Source: Paramuribaculum sp. (GTDB lineage: Bacteria > Bacteroidota > Bacteroidia > Bacteroidales > Muribaculaceae). Taken from it: a DNA stretch of 6,710 nt. Below, piece by piece: positions 1-5,519 of this stretch. The notes beneath the pieces were generated by a model. It ran no database searches. It was not told where the DNA came from and worked only from the letters and a program-made list of their open reading frames with translations. The stretch is from NCBI GenBank assembly GCA_029058705.1, contig JAIDXA010000040.1:1-6710 (forward strand). The letters run 5' to 3'. Each line of letters opens with the position of its first letter. Position 1 is the stretch's first letter. The position numbers and the translations under genes are program-made.

Positions 1-2
1 TC

Positions 3-41
3 ATTATTCCTATTATCTAAATTCTTTTTGAGATCAATGAG
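3..41 (+). other. Upstream remnant of the ABC exporter frame, with in-frame TAA at 18-20
   Basis: Read in the same frame as the exporter, these bases give IIPII-stop-ILFEINE and run straight into VIYSYMTMADGS. From memory, Bacteroidales MsbA-like proteins have an IIPILxILF stretch at the outer end of transmembrane helix 1 in just this position, so both sides of the stop look like one conserved segment. A single substitution (CAA or AAA to TAA) would explain it. The other two frames give no such match. This is inferred from recalled family sequence, not from an alignment. Confidence 0.6.
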
Positions 42-1730
42 GTGATCTACAGCTATATGACCATGGCCGACGGCTCGCTGAAGGATGTAGCCGTCAACAA
101 TTTCTATTACTATACGCAGGAGGCCATCTCCGAGTGGGGACAGTCGGTGACGCTTGGGCTTCTGGGCGTCGCGCTCGTTGTCATGACGGGATTCAAGACG
201 GGGGCGGCGTTCCTGAGCAGCTATTTCATTATTCCTTTGCGGTCGGGTATTGTCCGCGACCTTCGCAACAGTCTCTACAATAAGATCACCTCTCTGCCGA
301 TAGGATTCTTTTCAAATGAGCGCAAGGGTGATGTGATGGCGAGAATGAGCGGAGACGTGACGGAGCTTGAGACATCGGTCATGTCGTCGCTCGACATGCT
401 GTTCAAGGATCCGGTGACTATTCTTGTCTGTCTGGGAATGATGATCGCTATTTCATGGCAGCTGACCATCTTTGTCCTGATACTGCTCCCTCTCGCCGGG
501 CTCTGCATGGGGCGTGTCGGGCGTCGGCTGAAGCGTAAATCGCTTGAGCTGCAGGGGCAGTGGGGAGTGCTGATGAGCAATATCGAGGAAACTCTCGGCG
601 GCCTCCGCATTATAAAGGCGTTCAATGCCGAAGGCAAGGTCAGAAAACGCTTCCACCGTGAGACACAGGAGTTCTATACGCTGTCAAACCGTGTTGCCCG
701 ACGCCAGAGTCTCGCCCATCCGATGAGCGAGTTTCTCGGAACACTGACAATCGCTATTGTCCTCTGGTTCGGGGGAACTCTGATAATCTCGGGCCATTCG
801 TCGATCAACGCGGCCTCGTTCATCTATTATATGGTGATTTTCTATTCGATCATAAATCCGGCCAAAGATCTTTCGCGAGCGGTCTACACGATCCAGAAAG
901 GCATGGCCTCGCTTGAGCGTGTCGACAAGATTCTTGATGCCGAAAATCCGATAAAGGACCCTGATGAGCCGCAGATGATCCAAAGACTTAATGGCGAGGT
1001 GAAGTTTACGAATGTAGACTTCGGCTACGACAAGGACGTCCCGGTTGCAAAAGATGTGTCGTTCACGATCGGTTCGGGCGAGACGGTTGCGCTTGTCGGG
1101 CAGAGCGGCAGCGGAAAATCGACTCTTGCCGACCTGTTGCCGCGATTCTACGATGTTGATTCCGGCTCGATCACTGTCGACGGCATCGACATCCGTTCGA
1201 TGCGGGTCCATGATCTGAGATCGCTGATGGGAAATGTCAATCAGGAAGCGATTCTGTTCAATGACACATTCTACAACAATATCGCTTTCGGTGTCAAGGA
1301 CGCGACCCGCGAGGAGGTGGAAGCCGCGGCGCGTATCGCCAACGCCCACGATTTCATCATGGAAAGCGAAAACGGCTATGACACGAATATCGGCGACCGC
1401 GGCTGTCGTCTGTCGGGCGGACAGCGTCAGCGCATATCCATTGCGCGGGCCATTCTGAAGAATCCGCCGATCCTGATTCTCGACGAGGCGACATCGGCTC
1501 TCGACTCTGAAAGCGAGCTTCTGGTCCAGCAGGCTCTTGAGCGTCTGATGAAAGATCGCACGACGCTGGTCATTGCCCATCGTCTGTCAACGATCCGCAA
1601 TGCGACGCAGATATGTGTTCTCAGTCAGGGACGCATTGTCGAACGTGGAACCCACGACGAATTGCTTGCTCTGAACGGTGTCTACAGCCGTCTGGTGGAG
1701 ATGCAGTCTATTTCAGGCGAACATAATTGA
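42..1730 (+). CDS. MsbA-like ABC exporter, fused permease and ATPase (N-terminus missing or interrupted)
   Basis: This is a type IV ABC half-exporter that should work as an inner-membrane homodimer. In this family it would move lipid A-core, other lipids or drugs; the substrate cannot be read from the sequence. Numbering from GTG 42, hydrophobic segments lie near residues 36-58, 124-158 (two passes), 232-250 and 256-274. The nucleotide-binding domain follows from about 320, with Walker A GQSGSGKST (353-361), Q-loop Gln401, signature LSGGQ (458-462), Walker B ILILDE (477-482), D-loop SALD (485-488) and H-loop His513, so the ATPase looks intact. At 562 aa it is somewhat short: the first transmembrane helix is absent. 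GTG 42 is only the first possible start after TAA 18-20; ATG 57 and ATG 63 are alternatives. The frame before the stop also looks like family sequence, so the true start probably lies left of the window. The stop codon is TGA 1728-1730. The protein is either N-terminally truncated, a pseudogene or affected by a base error. Confidence 0.88.
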   Translation: MIYSYMTMADGSLKDVAVNNFYYYTQEAISEWGQSVTLGLLGVALVVMTGFKTGAAFLSSYFIIPLRSGIVRDLRNSLYNKITSLPIGFFSNERKGDVMARMSGDVTELETSVMSSLDMLFKDPVTILVCLGMMIAISWQLTIFVLILLPLAGLCMGRVGRRLKRKSLELQGQWGVLMSNIEETLGGLRIIKAFNAEGKVRKRFHRETQEFYTLSNRVARRQSLAHPMSEFLGTLTIAIVLWFGGTLIISGHSSINAASFIYYMVIFYSIINPAKDLSRAVYTIQKGMASLERVDKILDAENPIKDPDEPQMIQRLNGEVKFTNVDFGYDKDVPVAKDVSFTIGSGETVALVGQSGSGKSTLADLLPRFYDVDSGSITVDGIDIRSMRVHDLRSLMGNVNQEAILFNDTFYNNIAFGVKDATREEVEAAARIANAHDFIMESENGYDTNIGDRGCRLSGGQRQRISIARAILKNPPILILDEATSALDSESELLVQQALERLMKDRTTLVIAHRLSTIRNATQICVLSQGRIVERGTHDELLALNGVYSRLVEMQSISGEHN

Positions 1731-1764
1731 CGATGCCTGTGGCTAACTGAAAGAGAAAATTTTG

Positions 1765-1802
1765 CTGTTGACATCTTATAATGTCCAGTTTGTCGATTTT
1801 TT
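1765..1802 (+). terminator. Possible weak terminator after the ABC exporter
   Basis: GACAT (1770-1774) pairs with ATGTC (1781-1785) around a 6-nt loop. CTG 1765-1767 and CAG 1786-1788 can extend the stem past a two-base bulge. A T6 run (1797-1802) comes only after another 8-11 bases, so the geometry is poor for an intrinsic terminator. It is the only candidate between the exporter stop and the next promoter. Confidence 0.3.
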
Positions 1803-1833
1803 CGTTTCAGAATAAAAATAATTTCGTTTTGCT

Positions 1834-1864
1834 TTTGTTTTGAAAGTAAAATATTGTACCTTTG
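1834..1864 (+). promoter_or_regulatory. Bacteroidetes sigma-ABfr type promoter of the candidate small RNA
   Basis: TTTG at 1834-1837 (-33 element) and TACCTTTG at 1857-1864 (TAnnTTTG, -7 element) are separated by 19 bases, the spacing known for Bacteroides primary-sigma promoters. The surroundings (1795-1856) are very AT-rich. Transcription should start about 4-7 bases after 1864. No coding sequence in this orientation begins downstream before dnaG, which lies on the opposite strand. Confidence 0.75.
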
Positions 1865-1868
1865 CAGC

Positions 1869-1985
1869 GCAAACAAAGAAACACGAAACGATAAATTCCC
1901 CAAAAGTCTTATTTAAACATCCCTGTATACACTTTACAACATGTTATCGCAGACATTGTCGTGAGACACTGTCTGCGTTTTTGGT
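1869..1985 (+). ncRNA. Candidate free-standing small RNA, about 115 nt
   Basis: The stretch lies between a well-formed promoter (1834-1864) and a strong intrinsic terminator (1948-1989). The first half is A-rich and poor in pairing. TGTATACA (1924-1931) is a palindrome, and AACAT 1916-1920 could pair with ATGTT 1941-1945. The 3' end is the terminator hairpin. There is no plausible small protein: the only ATG (1941) opens a 7-codon frame inside the terminator. I see no hallmark of tRNA, tmRNA, SRP RNA, RNase P RNA or 6S RNA. The location, between the 3' end of the exporter and the 3' end of dnaG and on the strand opposite dnaG, fits an intergenic trans-acting RNA or one antisense to dnaG read-through. 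Both ends are estimates from the promoter and terminator; function is unknown. Confidence 0.5.
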
Positions 1986-1989
1986 TTTT
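1948..1989 (+). terminator. Strong intrinsic terminator of the candidate small RNA
   Basis: CGCAGACA (1948-1955) pairs perfectly with TGTCTGCG (1970-1977). After one T/C mismatch, an inner stem TGTC (1957-1960)/GACA (1965-1968) is capped by GTGA, a GNRA-type tetraloop. TTTTT follows at 1978-1982, then GG and a second T5 run. On the opposite strand the hairpin is not followed by a T run, so it should act only on plus-strand transcripts. Confidence 0.82.
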
Positions 1990-2016
1990 GCGCGTAACAG
2001 AAGTCATCAGCGCTGT

Positions 2017-4224
2017 TCAGCGCCGGCGTGGCGAAAGTATGCGTTCACCGAGATACACGGAAAGCTGCTTTTTCAGATTGTTGAGTTCGAGATTGCGTTC
2101 CATCAGTTCGCGAAGGTGTTCGCGGTCTCCGGGAGCTGAGGCGTAGACCGCTTTGATTTCTCCGTTGATCTGTGCGATCTCAGCTTCGATGAGGGCGCAT
2201 TTGAGGTTGTAGACGGCGAGGGGGACAAGCTCCTGAAGACGGTCGCGGTCAGTTGCTATTTTTGCGTATTTGGTGTGGATCTTGCTGAGCGAATGGCGGG
2301 AAGTGACCATATCGGTAGCCACGCGGCGAACACTGTCATTGTCGCACGAAAGGAGTATCCGCCGGAGATAGCCGACCGTATAGTTGTCGATGGCGGTTTC
2401 GTAGGCTGCGTTCTCCCGGTCGGTCAGTTCGCGTTCAAGACGGCTTATCGAATCAAGGTCGTCGGCAGTCATCCGGATCTGTTCTACGCCCTCACTGATG
2501 CTGGCCTTCCGGAGCGCTTCAAGACGGCTGCTTTCGGCATCATAGGCGGCTGGCCATGATTCGCTGGCGCTAAGGCAATAGGAGATGGTCTGTTCCATCA
2601 GTGGATCGGTAAAGGATATGTCGTCCATCCGGAGTTCCTGGCAGATGTAGTCGAGAACGTTCAGCGGTCGGACAGTTCCGTCATCGCCTTCGCTCAGGTC
2701 GCAGATATAGCACATGCCGAATCTGACGGCATAGGCAACGAGCTCGCGTTCATAAGGTGCAAGAAAACTGTTTCGGCGTTCGTCTGAAGGCTTTGCCGGC
2801 GGTGTTTTTGCCGGCGGTGCGAGAACGGCTGTGTGATCCTCGGCGGGATCGGCGGGAAGGCCTGCCGCTGCGCGGTTTCGTTCGCGTTGTGCTTCGCGTG
2901 CCTGCTGTTCGGCGTGCTCGGCTGAATATCTGGCAATCTGCAGCCGGAGTATTTTTTCGTCGATCGAGAGCGAGCGGGAGCAATTGTCTATGTAGACGGA
3001 CTGCGTGATCTGGTCGGGGATGGTGGCGATCGATCGGACGATGCTCTGTATGGCTTTTGAGCGTGCTATCGGATCTGCCCCGGCTCCTTCCATCAGAATG
3101 CGGGTCTTGAAGGTGATGAAATCCTCCTCGTTGGTTTCCAGATAGTCTTCGACTTCCTGTGAGGTGTGGGTCTGGGCAAAGGAGTCGGGGTCGTCGCCGT
3201 CGGGCAGCGACATGACCTTGACATTGAGCCCTTCGGCCAGAAGAAGGTCGATTCCACGGAGGGATGCCTTGATGCCGGCCGGGTCGCTGTCGTAGATGAC
3301 CGTCACATTTTCGGTGAAACGGTGTATGAGGCGGATCTGGCCTTCGGTGAGCGATGTGCCGGAAGAGGCCACGACGTTTTCGACTCCGCTCTGATGCATC
3401 GAAATGACATCCATATAGCCTTCGACGAGTATGCACTTGTCTTTGCGGACAATAGCCTGTTTTGCCTGATACAGACCATATAGTTCATGGCTTTTCCGGT
3501 AGATTGCCGATTCGGGCGAGTTGACATATTTCGCAACTTCCTTGTCTTTGCGGAGTGTTCGTCCGCCGAAGGCTACGACCTTGCCCGAAACAGTGAAAAC
3601 CGGATAGATCACACGTGATCGGAAGCGGTCGTTCACGCTTCCGCGCTCTGTGCGGTAGCACAGGCCGGTGTCGAAAAGGAATTTTTCTGAGAAGCCTGCT
3701 TTGGTTGCTGTGTTGTAAAGGTCGTCGCGTCGTTCGTAGCTGTATCCGAGATGGAAGCGCTTGATCATTGCGTCGTTGATGCCTCGTTCGCGGAAGTAGG
3801 CGAGTCCGATATCGCGGCCGTCGTCGGTGCCGGTCAGTATCTCCTCGAAATATTTCATGGCGAATTCGTTGATCGCCAACATGCTTTCGCGTTCGCTCTC
3901 GCGCTCACGTTCCTGCTCGCTGACCTCGTGGTCTTTGATCTCGATTCCATATTTCTTGGCCAGATACCGCAGCGCCTCGTTGTAGCTGAGCTGTTCGAGT
4001 TCCATGAGAAACCCGACAGCGCTTCCGCCTTTACCGCAGCTGAAGCATTTGCAGATTCCTTTGCTTCGCGAAACTGAGAATGACGGAGTCCGTTCGTTAT
4101 GGAACGGACAGAGTCCTATGTAGTTGGCTCCGCGCCGTTTGAGCGACACGAAATCGCTGACAACGTCGACGATGTCGGCGGTGTCGAGGATTTTCTGAAC
4201 GGTTTCGCGGTCTATTCTTCTCAT
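2017..4224 (-). CDS. dnaG: DNA primase DnaG
   Basis: This enzyme makes the RNA primers for Okazaki fragments and for replication restart, acting at the fork with the DnaB helicase. Start is ATG at 4222-4224, stop TGA at 2017-2019, 735 aa. The N-terminal CHC2-type zinc-binding module has Cys39, His42, Cys60 and Cys63. The catalytic core includes the NDRFRSRVIYPVF stretch (198-210), FGGR (219-222) and KYVNSPE (232-238). The TOPRIM domain (about 263-345) has Glu268 in VEGYMD and the metal-binding pair Asp312/Asp314 in YDSDPAG, then PDGDDPDSF (341-349). Residues 436-485 form an Ala/Pro/charged linker. The last 250 residues correspond to the helicase-interaction region, which diverges strongly. 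E. coli DnaG is 581 aa; the extra length lies mostly in the linker and C-terminal part, as I expect for Bacteroidales. Ser313 replaces the usual Gly of the DGD motif, but the acidic residues are kept. It stands alone, transcribed divergently from the lipoprotein gene, with a TAAATTTG promoter element just upstream. Confidence 0.97.
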   Translation of the reverse strand: MRRIDRETVQKILDTADIVDVVSDFVSLKRRGANYIGLCPFHNERTPSFSVSRSKGICKCFSCGKGGSAVGFLMELEQLSYNEALRYLAKKYGIEIKDHEVSEQERERESERESMLAINEFAMKYFEEILTGTDDGRDIGLAYFRERGINDAMIKRFHLGYSYERRDDLYNTATKAGFSEKFLFDTGLCYRTERGSVNDRFRSRVIYPVFTVSGKVVAFGGRTLRKDKEVAKYVNSPESAIYRKSHELYGLYQAKQAIVRKDKCILVEGYMDVISMHQSGVENVVASSGTSLTEGQIRLIHRFTENVTVIYDSDPAGIKASLRGIDLLLAEGLNVKVMSLPDGDDPDSFAQTHTSQEVEDYLETNEEDFITFKTRILMEGAGADPIARSKAIQSIVRSIATIPDQITQSVYIDNCSRSLSIDEKILRLQIARYSAEHAEQQAREAQRERNRAAAGLPADPAEDHTAVLAPPAKTPPAKPSDERRNSFLAPYERELVAYAVRFGMCYICDLSEGDDGTVRPLNVLDYICQELRMDDISFTDPLMEQTISYCLSASESWPAAYDAESSRLEALRKASISEGVEQIRMTADDLDSISRLERELTDRENAAYETAIDNYTVGYLRRILLSCDNDSVRRVATDMVTSRHSLSKIHTKYAKIATDRDRLQELVPLAVYNLKCALIEAEIAQINGEIKAVYASAPGDREHLRELMERNLELNNLKKQLSVYLGERILSPRRR

Positions 4225-4255
4225 TATTGCAACGTATGGTGCTGTGAAAGGAATG

Positions 4256-4263
4256 CAAATTTA
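4256..4263 (-). promoter_or_regulatory. Putative dnaG promoter -7 element
   Basis: On the minus strand these bases read TAAATTTG, a full match to the Bacteroidetes TAnnTTTG element. The box ends 31 bases before the dnaG ATG, giving a leader of roughly 25 nt. A TTTTG lies 14 bases further upstream, closer than the usual 19, and nothing matches at the usual distance, so the -33 element is weak. Confidence 0.6.
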
Positions 4264-4296
4264 CAAAAATCCCATCTCAAAACTCCATTTTTTCAT

Positions 4297-4304
4297 TACT
4301 TTTG
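4297..4304 (+). promoter_or_regulatory. Putative promoter -7 element of the substrate-binding lipoprotein
   Basis: TACTTTTG matches TAnnTTTG and ends 18 bases before ATG 4323, which implies a leader of only about 10-15 nt. I see no TTTG at the expected -33 position (about 4274-4277). It is divergent from the dnaG element, about 33 bases away, so the two promoters share one short AT-rich region. Confidence 0.45.
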
Positions 4305-4322
4305 TCGAAAAATCAGTCTGAT

Positions 4323-5447
4323 ATGAAATCTTTTTCCTTTTTTGTTTTTGCAGTGGGATTGCTGGGCGTCTCATCATGTGTCCGGAATTCTGCCGGAAGT
4401 TCTGTCGGCGAGGGTGGCGATACGGTCACAGTCCGGTCCGACTTGCTGACTCTGGTCGATCACGACGGATATTCCGTGGTCACGGTGCGTGATCCGTGGG
4501 ATTCTACCCGCGTTATGGCGACTTATCTTCTTGTTGACCGAGACGTTGATGAAGAAAACTTGCCACAAGCTGGCAATGCCGTCGTTTTGCGGGTGCCGCT
4601 TGAAAAATCGCTTGTCTACAGCGGAGTCCATGGCGGCGCTGTAGAGTTTCTCGGTGAAGCGGAGCGCATAGCGGCCGTGGCCGACGGCAGTTATTTCACA
4701 AACCCGGTTCTCCGCAAAATGATCGATGGCGGGCGCATTGCCGATGTGGGAAATTCGATGTCGCCCTCGGTCGAGCGGATTGTCGAGATCGAACCTGACG
4801 CAATTCTGACGTCACCCTATCAGAATTCGGGTCACGGAGCGATCGAGTCGCTTGCAATTCCGATCGTGGAGATGGCCGACTATATGGAATCCACACCTCT
4901 GGGGCGTGCCGAATGGATCAAGTTCATCGGGCGGCTCTATGGTGAGCGGGCAAAATCCGATTCGATCTTTGCGGCGGTTGTCGGAGAATATGGGCGGCTC
5001 CGCGCTGTTGGCCGAAAGGCGGCGGAACATCCCGTCGTGCTTGTCGAACAGCCGCTCAGCGGAGTCTGGGCGCTTCCTGCCGGCGAAAGCTACATGGCGC
5101 GCATGATTGCTGATGCCGGAGGTGTCTATCCATGGGCGGATACCGGCGGCTCCGGCTCTATCGAACTGGATCCGGCAGCTGTTCTTGCCCGGGCGGAGAA
5201 TGCCGATGTCTGGTTCATCCGCTCATATGGTCCGCTGACACTCGGTGGTCTGGTGTCGCAAAATCCGCTCAACGGCCGGTTTCGGCCGGTCGAATCCGGA
5301 TCGGTCTATGTCTGCGACACATCGGTCTGCCCGCTCTATGATGAGTTCCCCTTCCGTCCGCATCTGCTGCTTGCCGACTATGTGGCCATTCTTCATCCGT
5401 CGCTCGGAATGGACAGTGTGAGATATTACCGTCGAGCCGTCAGGTAA
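4323..5447 (+). CDS. BtuF/FecB-like ABC transporter substrate-binding lipoprotein
   Basis: This is a periplasmic-facing binding protein of the helical-backbone (Peripla_BP_2, cobalamin/ferric chelate) type. It would capture cobalamin, a siderophore or haem and hand it to a BtuCD/FecCD-type importer. The ATG at 4323 gives 374 aa starting with a lipoprotein signal: MKSFSFFVFAVGLLGVSSC, with lipobox VSS and Cys19 as the likely lipidated residue. A TTG start seven codons earlier (4302) would overlap the promoter element and add polar residues before the signal, so it is rejected. The binding domain covers about residues 90-355. Family-like stretches are the DPWDSTR region (58-63), ERIVEIEPDAILTSPYQNSG (151-170), ADYMESTPLGRAEWIKFIG (185-203) and FRPHLLLADYVAILHP near the end (344-359). 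No Shine-Dalgarno is visible. No permease or ATPase gene follows; the next gene is convergent. The ligand cannot be told from the sequence. Confidence 0.9.
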   Translation: MKSFSFFVFAVGLLGVSSCVRNSAGSSVGEGGDTVTVRSDLLTLVDHDGYSVVTVRDPWDSTRVMATYLLVDRDVDEENLPQAGNAVVLRVPLEKSLVYSGVHGGAVEFLGEAERIAAVADGSYFTNPVLRKMIDGGRIADVGNSMSPSVERIVEIEPDAILTSPYQNSGHGAIESLAIPIVEMADYMESTPLGRAEWIKFIGRLYGERAKSDSIFAAVVGEYGRLRAVGRKAAEHPVVLVEQPLSGVWALPAGESYMARMIADAGGVYPWADTGGSGSIELDPAAVLARAENADVWFIRSYGPLTLGGLVSQNPLNGRFRPVESGSVYVCDTSVCPLYDEFPFRPHLLLADYVAILHPSLGMDSVRYYRRAVR

Positions 5448-5455
5448 GCGATAAT

Positions 5456-5497
5456 CAGAAAAAGCGTGTCGAACCGGAATTCGACACGCTTTTTCTG
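5456..5497. terminator. Bidirectional intrinsic terminator between convergent genes
   Basis: A perfect 18-bp inverted repeat: 5456-5473 (CAGAAAAAGCGTGTCGAA) pairs with 5480-5497 around the 6-nt loop CCGGAA. The GC-rich core GCGTGTCGAA is flanked by A5 on the left arm and T5 on the right, so either transcript ends as a hairpin followed by a U run. It begins 9 bases after the lipoprotein stop and 23 bases beyond the stop of the minus-strand gene, so it serves both. Confidence 0.92.
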
Positions 5498-5519
5498 TAT
5501 TTATAGAGACTGTGGGGGA

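Noticed and set aside
684..1580. Open frame of 298 codons on the minus strand inside the ABC exporter
   Set aside because: It lies fully antisense to a gene with complete ABC motifs. Its translation is rich in Arg/Asp/Gln with no recognisable motif, which is typical of a shadow frame.
1768..1782. TTGACA followed by TATAAT, like an E. coli sigma-70 promoter
   Set aside because: The two boxes are only 3 bases apart instead of about 17, and they form the arms of a small hairpin. Bacteroidetes also use a different promoter consensus.
1800..1829. Two copies of TTTCGTTT (1800-1807 and 1822-1829), 22 bases apart, upstream of the small RNA promoter
   Set aside because: The spacing of about two helical turns is suggestive of operator sites, but the repeats are short and T-rich in an AT-rich region, so chance is a sufficient explanation.
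1941..1964. Seven-codon ORF (MLSQTLS) near the end of the candidate small RNA
   Set aside because: It is embedded in the terminator stem, has no ribosome-binding context and is too short to support.
2010..2023. GCGCT-GTTC-AGCGC hairpin at the dnaG stop as a terminator
   Set aside because: The stem is only 5 bp and no T run follows on the dnaG strand.
2750..3436. Open frame of 228 codons on the minus strand within dnaG in another frame
   Set aside because: It overlaps the TOPRIM and linker coding region of dnaG. The product is full of Arg, His, Ser and Pro with low-complexity runs, as expected for an out-of-frame reading.
4302..4322. TTG start giving seven extra residues on the lipoprotein
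   Set aside because: The TTG is part of the TACTTTTG promoter element, and starting at ATG 4323 places Lys2 directly before the hydrophobic signal segment, as usual for lipoproteins.
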